Origin: Faucicola osloensis_C
GTDB taxonomy: Bacteria > Pseudomonadota > Gammaproteobacteria > Pseudomonadales > Moraxellaceae
Assembly: GCA_019353055.1 (NCBI GenBank)
Contig: JABAHL010000010.1
Span: 23,179 to 87,178 of the forward strand
DNA: 64,000 bases
Reading direction: 5' to 3'
This document shows positions 18,592-27,200 of the stretch, piece by piece; the first letter of the stretch is position 1, and each line of letters starts with the position of its first letter. The notes beneath the pieces are model-generated. The model had not been told where the DNA came from and ran no database searches. It saw nothing but the letters and a program-made list of their open reading frames with translations. The position numbers and the translations under genes were made by a program.

Positions 18592-19596
18592 ATGACTCCG
18601 CAACATTCTTCATTAAGCTTGGTGGACAATTTTCATCGCCAGTTAAGCTATTTACGCTTGTCGATTACCGATTTTTGCAACTTTCGCTGTGATTACTGTT
18701 TGCCCAATGGCTATACTGCCAACGCGGGTAAACGCCCTGACAACGAGCTTTCTATATCCGAACTCGATATTTTAATACAAGCCTTTGCCAAACTAGGTAC
18801 CACCAAAGTGCGGCTGACGGGGGGAGAACCATCGATTCGACAAGATTTACCGCGCATCATTGAACTTGCCAAGCAGACCCAAGGCATCCAAACAGTGGCG
18901 GTTAGCTCCAACGGCTATCGGCTTGCCAAGCATTTATCCGATTGGCAAACGGCAGGGCTAAATCAGCTTAACATCAGTCTCGACAGCTTTGACCCCACCA
19001 TTTTTAAACAAATCACCGGATTTGATATATTGCCAACGCTGTTACAAGACATGGATACATTGCTAGCAACCACCGATATTAAGCTAAAACTCAACGGTAT
19101 TTTGATGGCAGACACCGCCTTTGATAACTTGCAATCCGTGTTAAGTTTTGTCAAAAATCGCCCTGTCACTTACCGTTTTATTGAGTTTATGCAAACCTCG
19201 GATAATAAAGCTTTGTTTTTTGCCCAACATAGCAGTGGTCAGCGTATCAAAGATTTTTTATTACAAAATGGTTGGCAATCCCAACATCGAGCAAGCGATG
19301 CAGGCCCTGCGATTGAATATCGCCACGCCGATTATGTCGGTGGTATTGGGCTGATTGAGCCTTATGCCCCGCAGTTCTGCGACAGTTGTAATCGCCTGCG
19401 AGTGAGTAGCCAAGGCAAAGTACATTTGTGTTTGTTTGATAATGGCAGTTATGATGTGCGAGCGTTTTTGGCAAATGGCGATGTCGATGGATTGGTTCAT
19501 GCCTTGCAAAGCTTAATGCCGATTAAGCCCGAGCATCATTTACTCAAGCAAAACGACAGTGGTATCATGGCGAATTTGTCGATGATTGGCGGCTAA
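18592..19596 (+). CDS. moaA: GTP 3',8-cyclase
   Basis: 334 residues. Radical SAM motif CNFRCDYC (C29, C33, C36) near the N-terminus, a second 4Fe-4S site in FCDSCNRLR with a later cysteine in HLCLFD, the LTGGEPS motif, and the C-terminal GG needed for activity. It catalyses the first step of molybdopterin synthesis from GTP, together with MoaC. It starts 2 nt after moeA. After its stop the operon is interrupted by 240 nt holding a MITE-like repeat before moaC. Confidence 0.96.
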   Translation: MTPQHSSLSLVDNFHRQLSYLRLSITDFCNFRCDYCLPNGYTANAGKRPDNELSISELDILIQAFAKLGTTKVRLTGGEPSIRQDLPRIIELAKQTQGIQTVAVSSNGYRLAKHLSDWQTAGLNQLNISLDSFDPTIFKQITGFDILPTLLQDMDTLLATTDIKLKLNGILMADTAFDNLQSVLSFVKNRPVTYRFIEFMQTSDNKALFFAQHSSGQRIKDFLLQNGWQSQHRASDAGPAIEYRHADYVGGIGLIEPYAPQFCDSCNRLRVSSQGKVHLCLFDNGSYDVRAFLANGDVDGLVHALQSLMPIKPEHHLLKQNDSGIMANLSMIGG

Positions 19597-19626
19597 TCGA
19601 TGGCAGGTTTTTTTAAAATATAAAAT

Positions 19627-19767
19627 AGGTAACTTTAACTCCACTCTCAACTCTTTATAATTCATTAATTTTAAAAGGCTTAAAATTTAATAACTTTTTA
19701 GCCAAAAATTGCAAGCCTAGTATTTACAGGGCTTTAGAAAAAAGAGTTGAGAGTCAGGTAACTTTAA
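19627..19767. mobile_element. MITE-like element: 14-bp inverted repeats flanked by 12-bp direct repeats
   Basis: Perfect 14-bp inverted repeats (ACTCTCAACTCTTT at 19643-19656, its complement at 19741-19754) enclose an 84-bp AT-rich core. Outside them is a perfect 12-bp direct repeat AGGTAACTTTAA (19627-19638 and 19756-19767), which looks like a target-site duplication. The core has no ORF but holds a small AAGCC/GGCTT hairpin (19713-19734). The structure fits a short non-autonomous element inserted between moaA and moaC. A folded regulatory leader of moaC is the alternative. Confidence 0.55.
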
Positions 19768-19853
19768 GAAAAATTTACTCATTCAAATGCAGCTTGATAA
19801 GCGTATATGTTGATGTAATTTTGTGCCACATTTGAGGGGTGAAAATCCAAAAC

Positions 19854-20351
19854 ATGACAACACAATTAACTCCCTTAGACCTGACACATTTAGACGCACA
19901 CGGCGATATCGCCATGGTCGATGTGTCGGGCAAAGCGATAACCCAACGCACCGCCACCGCCGTAGGGCAAGTCATTTTCCCTAGCGACAGTTACCAAGTG
20001 ATAAAATCCGCCGACGGTATCACCAAAAAAGGCTCAATTACTCAGACCGCGCATATCGCAGGGGTCATGGCAAGCAAACGCACCCACGAGCTGATTCCAC
20101 TTTGCCACCAGCTGCCACTCGACGGGGTAAAAATCGGCTTTGAGTATGATGATAACAACTGCTCAATCCACGTCACTGCCACTGTCAAAGTCACCCACAA
20201 AACAGGCGTGGAAATGGAAGCCTTAACCGCTGTATCGGTGGCTTGCCTAACGATTTACGACATGACCAAAGCATTATCTCACGACATCACCATCAGCGAT
20301 ATCAAACTACTCACCAAAACAGGGGGCAAATCCGACTATGCCAACACCTAG
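19854..20351 (+). CDS. moaC: Cyclic pyranopterin monophosphate synthase
   Basis: About 165 residues from ATG 19854 (MTTQLTPLDL). A GTG at 19839 in frame is also possible; the GAGGGG ribosome site at 19834-19839 overlaps that GTG and is 14 nt from the ATG, so the start is uncertain. MoaC motifs: GDIAMVDVSGK, the AHIAGVMASKRTHELIPLCHQLPLDG block and VEMEALTAVSVACLTIYDM. It converts the MoaA product to cyclic pyranopterin monophosphate. Its end overlaps moaD by 14 nt. Confidence 0.94.
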   Translation: MTTQLTPLDLTHLDAHGDIAMVDVSGKAITQRTATAVGQVIFPSDSYQVIKSADGITKKGSITQTAHIAGVMASKRTHELIPLCHQLPLDGVKIGFEYDDNNCSIHVTATVKVTHKTGVEMEALTAVSVACLTIYDMTKALSHDITISDIKLLTKTGGKSDYANT

Positions 20352-20601
20352 CACGTCTGAGAAAAATTTAGCCATCTTATACTTTGCAAGCCTTGCTGAA
20401 CAAGCAGGGAAAGACGAAGAAACAATCCGCTTTAACGGTGATAACTTGACCGAGCTTTACCAAACGTTAAGCGCACACTACGGTTTTAAACTCGCCCAAA
20501 CCAAACTTGCCGTGGCAATCAATCATCACATTACCAACTGGCAAACGCCGCTCCAAGATGGCGATATCGTCGCCTTTATTCCGCCTGTGGCGGGCGGTTA
20601 A
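20338..20601 (+). CDS. moaD: Molybdopterin synthase sulfur-carrier subunit
   Basis: 87 residues with the ubiquitin-like MoaD fold: ILYFASLAEQAGKDEE at the start, a TKLAVAINHH strand, and the IPPVAGG C-terminus whose last glycine is thiocarboxylated. It donates sulfur to MoaE. It overlaps moaC by 14 nt and is followed by moaE after 37 nt. Confidence 0.94.
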   Translation: MPTPSTSEKNLAILYFASLAEQAGKDEETIRFNGDNLTELYQTLSAHYGFKLAQTKLAVAINHHITNWQTPLQDGDIVAFIPPVAGG

Positions 20602-20638
20602 ATATCGCATACCCCCTTTAAAAAATATAGAGAAAACC

Positions 20639-21130
20639 ATGAATGCATTGCATACAGGCTCATCCACTATTAGCATCAGTGAAGACCAAGCCTACCAAAC
20701 CGTGATTACTAGCGGCTTTGCATTGACTGACCGAGCCATTGACGACAGACGGCTTAAACACGCCTTAATGAGCGATACTTGCGGGGCGTTAGCGACATTT
20801 GAAGGCTGGGTACGTAATCACAATAACGCTCGCCCTGTTAGCAAGCTCACTTATTATGGCTACGAGCAGCTGGCAGTCAATCAAGGCAAAAAACTGATTG
20901 AACAAGCCAAAGGCCAGTTTGACATCGAAAACGCCATTGCCATCCACCGTATTGGCGACCTTGCGATTGGTGAGATGGCGGTGTGGATTGGGGTAGTCGC
21001 TGCCCACCGTTATCCTGCGTTTGATACGTGTCGTTGGCTACTTGATGCCATTAAAGCGGATATCCCTGTGTGGAAACAAGAATTTTATGCCGACAGTACT
21101 GAGAGTCTGTGGCTTTCTAATAATGGTTAA
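20639..21130 (+). CDS. moaE: Molybdopterin synthase catalytic subunit
   Basis: 163 residues from ATG 20639; the same frame is open further upstream but that part lies within moaD. MoaE motifs are present: CGALATFEGWVRNHN, LTYYGYEQLA, IHRIGDLAIGEMAVWIGV, and IPVWKQEFYAD with the active-site lysine. The enzyme adds two sulfurs to cyclic pyranopterin monophosphate using MoaD. It ends the Moco run; mogA/moaB, mobA and modABC are not in this window. Confidence 0.93.
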   Translation: MNALHTGSSTISISEDQAYQTVITSGFALTDRAIDDRRLKHALMSDTCGALATFEGWVRNHNNARPVSKLTYYGYEQLAVNQGKKLIEQAKGQFDIENAIAIHRIGDLAIGEMAVWIGVVAAHRYPAFDTCRWLLDAIKADIPVWKQEFYADSTESLWLSNNG

Positions 21131-21170
21131 TACTTTAGTAATGGTGAATAAGAGTAATAGTAAATAAGCA

Positions 21171-21908
21171 ATGACAACTACCGTATTAAGCGTGCTGTTT
21201 TTTATTTCTGCCTTGCTTTATTCATCAGTCGGGCATGGCGGCGCATCGGGTTATCTAGCCATGATGGGGTTAGTCGGTGTTGCGCCAAGTATGATGAAAC
21301 CTACTGCGCTATGTCTCAATATTTTGGTGTCAATCATTGCGTTTTGGCGATTTTATGCTGCAAAAAACTTTTCTTGGCAAATTTTTATTCCCCTTGCTAT
21401 TACCGCGGTGCCGATGGCGTTTATCGGGGGAATGACCCATTTACCCAGTCATTTATATAAGCCGATTGTTGGGACGGTACTGATTTTTTCGGCTATTTAT
21501 TCATTTATCTTTGCCAAAAAACTCACTAGCGAGCAACCATTAAAACAGGTATCAAAATGGCTTTTGGCAATCATGGGGGCTATTTTAGGGTTGCTTTCGG
21601 GATTGACGGGGGTGGGCGGTGGTGTGTTTTTAAGTCCAATTTTATTGTTTAACCGTTGGGCAAGTCCTAAAATTGTCGCGGGTGTAGCGTCGGGGTTTAT
21701 TTTGGTGAATTCAATTTCAGGCTTGTTTGGTGTGTTATCGACAGGGGCAAAACTGCCAAATCAACTACCAATCTGGCTTGTAGCGGTTTGTATAGGGGGT
21801 TTTATTGGCGCAACTTATGGTAGCAAACGCCTTGCCGACCCAATGCTCAATAAATTATTATCTCTTGTATTAGTCATTGCAGGGCTGAAAATGCTGGCAA
21901 ATTTTTGA
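21171..21908 (+). CDS. TauE/SafE family sulfite/organosulfonate exporter-like permease
   Basis: 245 residues, about eight hydrophobic segments. Two glycine-rich repeats, SSVGHGGASGYLAMMGLVG (about 19-37) and LSGLTGVGGGVFLSPILLF (about 142-160), are the duplicated TauE/SafE signature. The family exports sulfite, sulfonates or related anions across the inner membrane. It starts 40 nt after moaE on the same strand and may be cotranscribed; a role in sulfur or molybdate handling would be a guess. Confidence 0.88.
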   Translation: MTTTVLSVLFFISALLYSSVGHGGASGYLAMMGLVGVAPSMMKPTALCLNILVSIIAFWRFYAAKNFSWQIFIPLAITAVPMAFIGGMTHLPSHLYKPIVGTVLIFSAIYSFIFAKKLTSEQPLKQVSKWLLAIMGAILGLLSGLTGVGGGVFLSPILLFNRWASPKIVAGVASGFILVNSISGLFGVLSTGAKLPNQLPIWLVAVCIGGFIGATYGSKRLADPMLNKLLSLVLVIAGLKMLANF

Positions 21909-22020
21909 CGGTTAGGTAGACCCCAACTGATGCCTCTAGCCCCAACCTAAAAAGTACCAACCTAAAAAATGCGATGAATTGCAACATCCAATCATTTCAA
22001 ATCTTAAGCCATAAAAAGAA

Positions 22021-22045
22021 CCCATTGCAGGAGGTGAGCAATGGG
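22021..22045 (+). other. Hairpin with AGGAGGT in its loop
   Basis: CCCATTGC and GCAATGGG form a perfect 8-bp stem; the 9-nt loop is AGGAGGTGA. An ATG in the 3' arm is followed at once by GGC TGA, and a GTG in the loop opens a 12-codon frame. No T run follows, so it is not a standard terminator. It may be part of a small RNA, a leader with a sequestered ribosome site, or a GGA-loop protein-binding site. Confidence 0.45.
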
Positions 22046-22447
22046 CTGAGGAAAAGCACAAGTAAGTGTTAAAAGTCAGAAAATTTTTGACAATAAAAGC
22101 GGTTTATCAAAATTGTCCAATCACTATATGATAAAAAATTGATAAAAAAATTCATAAGTTGATACGCTATGATTAATGAATTGGGTGTAAAATAATCAAC
22201 TTTCAATAAACCTGACAACAGCAAAATTTATTTATATCGACATAATTCTTATTGTTATTATTATTTCGTTGTCGGACGTTATCATATCAATAAAAGTCTA
22301 AATTTTTGACTGTCTAATTACACCTTGTTACTTTTGAAGTGTTTTTTATACAATGACATATTTAGTAAAAAACACCATGAAATCAATAAGGTAAAATGGC
22401 TTAATTGTTGAAAAATATGACAAAATGAGCATTATGGGCAAAAAATA

Positions 22448-22475
22448 ATGACATTACTTTGAGAACCGTTATAAT
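22448..22475 (+). promoter_or_regulatory. Putative sigma-70 promoter of pgsA
   Basis: ATGACA (22448-22453), 16-nt spacer, TATAAT (22470-22475), about 60 nt upstream of the pgsA ATG. Confidence 0.55.
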
Positions 22476-22534
22476 TATTTCAACTAAAATTAGCGTTACG
22501 CCGCGCCCTACAACAATAATGAACGAAAAATCCC

Positions 22535-23209
22535 ATGACCGATAAGCCAGTGACCGACGAGACAGCCAACCCCTCTGTTGCTTCGGGTAGTATTTTTAAC
22601 TTGCCCAACAACTTGACCATTGCGCGCATCGTGATGATTCCACTGTTTATGGCGATTGCTTATTGGCCGCCTGCGATGGGGATTGGGCAGAGCGCCATTA
22701 GTGACAACGTGATTGCCAATATCGGCATGTATCAGTTTAGTGATAGCCTACTACGCCACTTTTTATTGACGGCTGTATTTATTTTGGCGGCAGTTACAGA
22801 TTGGTTAGATGGCTACTTTGCCCGCAAGCTCAATATGACATCGGCATTTGGGCGGTTTCTTGATCCTGTGGCGGATAAATTGATGGTTGCTGCCGCGCTA
22901 ATTATTTTGGTGCAGTGGCATCCTGATATTGTCATGGCGATTTCAGCGATTGTTATTATCTCACGGGAGATTGCCGTCTCAGCCTTGCGTGAGTGGATGG
23001 CAGAGCTGGGCAATCGTACCAGCGTTGCTGTGTCATACGTGGGCAAGATGAAAACCACTTTTCAAATGGTGGCGATTACGGTGTTACTGCTCAATTGGGA
23101 GTCGCTTGAGACGATGGGTTATTTACTATTAGTGATTTCAGTGGTGCTGACGTTGTGGTCAATGTTTATTTATCTAAAAGCGGCATGGCCGTATCTAAAA
23201 CAGCCCTAA
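22535..23209 (+). CDS. pgsA: CDP-diacylglycerol--glycerol-3-phosphate 3-phosphatidyltransferase
   Basis: 224 residues, integral membrane. The CDP-alcohol phosphotransferase motif is intact: DWLDGYFARKLNMTSAFGRFLDPVADK (D-x2-DG-x2-AR-x8-G-x3-D-x3-D, about 90-115). The N-terminal LPNNLTIARIVMIPLFM is typical of PgsA. It makes phosphatidylglycerol-phosphate for the inner membrane. A hydrophilic 20-residue N-terminal extension and an extra loop near 45-60 are slightly unusual. Convergent with the PNPOx-like gene across a bidirectional terminator. Confidence 0.93.
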   Translation: MTDKPVTDETANPSVASGSIFNLPNNLTIARIVMIPLFMAIAYWPPAMGIGQSAISDNVIANIGMYQFSDSLLRHFLLTAVFILAAVTDWLDGYFARKLNMTSAFGRFLDPVADKLMVAAALIILVQWHPDIVMAISAIVIISREIAVSALREWMAELGNRTSVAVSYVGKMKTTFQMVAITVLLLNWESLETMGYLLLVISVVLTLWSMFIYLKAAWPYLKQP

Positions 23210-23304
23210 TTGATGCCTTTAAAAAAAGCTGATAACGTTAACAAAAGCTGATGACGTTAAAATAATGGATTATTCTAAAAAATTGTTAGTTAAAGATTTA
23301 CCAT

Positions 23305-23336
23305 AAAAAACCCCAGTTAAAAACTGGGGTTGTATT
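23305..23336. terminator. Bidirectional terminator between pgsA and the PNPOx-like gene
   Basis: Stem CCCCAGTT (23311-23318) / AACTGGGG (23322-23329) with AAA loop; A run on the left and T-rich tract on the right. Confidence 0.88.
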
Positions 23337-23351
23337 TTTTAACGCCAATGA

Positions 23352-23858
23352 TTAAAACGTCACGGAATGGTTTTCACCCATATTTTCTGCAGTTTTTCCT
23401 TCTTGGACAGCCGCTGATACCATCTTAAACATATCCACCACTGTGTTACCGCTTAACCAATACTGCGCACCGTTACATTCAATACAAATCACTTGCACGT
23501 TAGGATCTTCTTTACCTTTTTCATAGAACGCCGCATAAATTGGGCTCCAAAGCTCATCTAGTTTAGCTTTGTCATTAACCAACTTAGCCGTACCATTGAT
23601 AGATACAAAGTCTTTTTGGTCGCTTGACGTATAAGATAAGTTGACTTGTGGGTTTTTTTCCAAGTCTTTGATAGTTTCTGATTTGCGATCGCCGATGAAC
23701 CAAATTTTACCATTTTCTAATTCATTTTTATTAGTGGTCATTGGGCACGCATGTAAATGTTTTTCGTCTGCCGTAATGGTGGTCATCATTGCATATTTGA
23801 CGCCTTTAATTACTTTATTAATATTTTCAATATGTTGCTCTTTGGTAAGATCTGCCAT
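23352..23858 (-). CDS. Pyridoxamine 5'-phosphate oxidase-family protein (general stress protein 26-like)
   Basis: 168 residues. The split-barrel flavin fold is suggested by YAMMTTITADEKHLHACPMTT, KIWFIGDRKSETIKDLEKNPQVNLSY and FVSINGTAKLVND. This is the stress-protein-26 / PNPOx-like group, which binds FMN or F420-type cofactors; the reaction is unknown. It is a single gene, convergent with pgsA and divergent from purL. Confidence 0.85.
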   Translation of the reverse strand: MADLTKEQHIENINKVIKGVKYAMMTTITADEKHLHACPMTTNKNELENGKIWFIGDRKSETIKDLEKNPQVNLSYTSSDQKDFVSINGTAKLVNDKAKLDELWSPIYAAFYEKGKEDPNVQVICIECNGAQYWLSGNTVVDMFKMVSAAVQEGKTAENMGENHSVTF

Positions 23859-24208
23859 AAAAATACCCTTGTTATTATATGGTTATTATACGTCTCAAAG
23901 TTAATACTAAAAAATTTATTACTGACTTATAAAAAAGTTACGTTAAAACTGGGTTAAAGTCACTAACTTGGACGATAATATCGGCTTTGGTTATTTAAGT
24001 CTGTCGAAAAGCTGCAAATAATTGGTATAAAACCGTTAACGATGTTATCGCAAGGTAACGCAATTAAAAGGCAATTTATAAAAAACACCGGGTGAAATCA
24101 CAGTCTATCGCCATCAAGACAAGTGATACGCCCGTGGGTTTAATGCTATAATAGCCGCAAATTTTTCTGTTATTTTCCCAACTTTTCCCGAAGCAAGCGG
24201 AACTTTCT
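23859..24208. other. Divergent intergenic region, PNPOx-like gene / purL
   Basis: 350 nt. It contains the purL promoter candidate, TATAAT at 24147-24152 with a weak GTGATA -35 about 18 nt upstream. I see no gene or PurR-like palindrome that I can support. Confidence 0.5.
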
Positions 24209-27200
24209 ATGACTATCATCGCTGGACACCCATTTTTAACCGATTTTCAAACCACCAAACTGCTAAATTCCCTTAGCCAAAAAACCAATCTCAAAATCAC
24301 TCACTTAAAAAGCCAGCAAGTTTATATTTTTTCTAAAGATTTGGCAGAACACGATTATAAGAAAGCGCTAGATTTGCTCAATCACGGTGACGAAATCGCG
24401 CTCAATCAAGCAAGCCAAGATGAGAATCAAAATGAAAACCAAGAGGCGCTGCAAATCATCGTCAGCCCACGTTTTGGTACGATTAGCCCTTGGGCAAGTA
24501 AAGCGACGGATATTTTTAACAATTGTGAGATAGCGATTGAGCGTGTTGAGCGCTTGGTGGTGTATACGCTCATCGGCGAAAATTTGCCTGAAAAGCTACC
24601 GCATGATATCGAAATGATGTTGTACGACCGCATGACCCAAAGCCTATTTTATGACTTGGCAAAGGCTCATCACTTATTCGATGACCACGAGCCAGCACCG
24701 CTCAACCATGTCGATGTGATGGGCAAAGGGCGTGAAGCGTTAGAATCTGCCAACCGTGAGTTTGGTTTTGCGTTATCGAGCCAAGATATTGACTACTTGA
24801 TGAATGCCTACGTTCATGTGCTAAAGCGCAATCCGACCGATGTTGAGCTCATGATGTTTGCCCAAGCCAACTCGGAGCATTGCCGCCACAAGATTTTTAA
24901 CGCTCAATGGACGATTGATGGCGAAGTACAGCCAAAATCCTTGTTTGGCATGATTAAAAATACCTTCGAGCAAAATCCCAACGATATCTTATCCGCCTAT
25001 AAAGACAATGCCGCGGTGGTAAAAGGGCATGAAGGACAGCGTTTTTATCCGCTATTAAACAGCGACAACAATCATTTAGCCTACGATTTTCACCAAGAGC
25101 CGATTGATATCTTGATGAAAGTCGAAACCCACAATCACCCAACGGCGATTGCACCGTATGCAGGCGCGGCAACAGGCTCTGGCGGTGAAATCCGTGACGA
25201 AGGCGCGACAGGTCGTGGCGGCAAACCCAAAGCAGGCTTGGCAGGATTCCATGTGTCGCATTTGCAGCTGCCTGATATGCCAGAAAAATGGGAGCATAGC
25301 GGAAAAGTCTCCACGGCTGACTACGGCAAGCCAGCGCGTATGGCGTCCGCCTTAGAAATCATGACCCAAGCGCCGCTTGGTAGTGCGGCATTTTCCAATG
25401 AATTTGGTCGTCCAAATCTGGTCGGTTATTTTCGCTCATTCCAATTGGATACCTCAAAAGACCAAGATGGCAGCCAAATGCGCGGCTATCACAAACCCAT
25501 TATGATTGCCGGTGGTTACGGTAATATCAAACGCAATTTGGTGGAAAAAAATCCGATTCAGCAAGGCGATTTACTGATTGTGCTAGGCGGTCCTGCCATG
25601 CAAATCGGCTTGGGCGGTGGCGCGGCAAGTTCGGTGGATAGTGGTGAGCTTGATGAAGGCTTGGATTTTGCGTCCGTGCAACGTGACAATGCCGAGATGG
25701 AACGCCGCTGTCAAGAAGTCATTGACCGCTGCTGGGCAATGGCAGGAAACCAGCCAGATGAAGATAACAATCCGATTGTGTCGATTCATGACGTGGGCGC
25801 AGGTGGTTTGTCAAACGCCATGCCCGAGCTTGTGAATGACCACGAACTTGGGGCGGTGTTAAACTTGCGTAAAGTGCCGTCGCTTGAGCATGGTATGTCG
25901 CCAATGGCGATTTGGTCAAATGAAGCCCAAGAGCGCTATGTGTTGGCAATCCGTCCACAGAGCCGTGAACTATTTGATAGTATCTGTGAGCGCGAGCGTT
26001 GCCCGTATGCGATTTTGGGTGAAGCGACTGACGTGCGTGAGTTGGTGGTCAATGACCCACTACTCAACACCAAAGGCGACCAACAACCGGTCGATATGCC
26101 CCTACAAGTGCTACTCGGTGGCACGCCGAAAATGCAGCGTAGCTTTAGCCGTAGCACGCCAGATTTGACAGCGTTAAACCTTGATAAAGTCGATTTGGCT
26201 GAAGCGGTCAAAGACGTGCTGCGTCACCCAACGGTTGCCAGTAAATCTTTCTTAATCAGCATTGGCGATCGTTCCATCACGGGTATGGTAGTACGTGACC
26301 AATATGTTGGACGTTACCAAGTGCCAGTGGCGGACTGTGCTGTTACCGCTTCTGCTCTCATCCCTGTCGATGGCAAACCGATGACAGGCGAAGCCATGAG
26401 TATGGGCGAGCGTACCCCAGTTGCTTTGATTAATCCTGCCGCATCTGCGCGCCTTGCCGTTGCCGAAGCCATTACCAATATCGCAGGGGCGAATATCGCC
26501 AAGCTATCAGACATTACCTTGTCGGCGAACTGGATGGCAGCCTGTGGTGAGGACAAAGAAGACCAAGCGTTGTTTGATGCGGTGTATGCCGTGGGCGAAG
26601 CGCTTTGTCCGGCACTTGGCATTGCCATTCCTGTGGGCAAAGATAGCTTGTCGATGCGGGCGAATTGGTCAGATGAGCAAGTAAACAAGTCTGTGGTGTC
26701 ACCCATGTCGCTGATTATCACTGCCTTTGCCCCTGTGCAAGATGTTACCAAAACCCTAACCCCAGAATTGCTAACCAGCTCGGCGCTTGGCGAAACCGCT
26801 TTTTATCGCTTAGACTTATCAAAAGGTCAGTTCCGCTTGGGTGGCTCAATCCTTGCCCAAACCCTAAGCCAACTTGGTGATACTTGCCCAGACCTAGATA
26901 ATCCGCAAGATTTAATCAACTTTTTTGACTTTATCCAACAAGCCAACAACCAAGGCTTAATCACCGCATATCATGACATTGGTGATGGCGGTTTGCTTGC
27001 CACCATTGCTGAGATGCAATTCACCAGTCGCCAAGGCGTGAAATTGGTGTTAACTGATGATAATTTACTCGGTCAATTGTTTGCTGAGGAACTCGGCGCG
27101 GTGATTCAAGTCAAAACCCATCAGGTGGCTCAATTGCTAGCGCTTGCCGAAACCACAGGCGTCAGCGGGTTGTTAAGCTTGGTCGGTCAAAGTACCGATG

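Larger units (their letters stand above)
21909..22534. other. Intergenic region before pgsA
   Basis: 626 nt without a convincing gene. It holds a perfect 8-bp hairpin whose loop contains a strong Shine-Dalgarno-like sequence (22021-22045), and a good sigma-70-type promoter for pgsA (22448-22475). The rest is AT-rich with no repeat structure that I can see. Confidence 0.6.

Noticed and set aside
19639..19755. Moco riboswitch in front of moaC
   Set aside because: I could not see the riboswitch core; the perfect inverted repeats with flanking direct repeats fit a small mobile element better.
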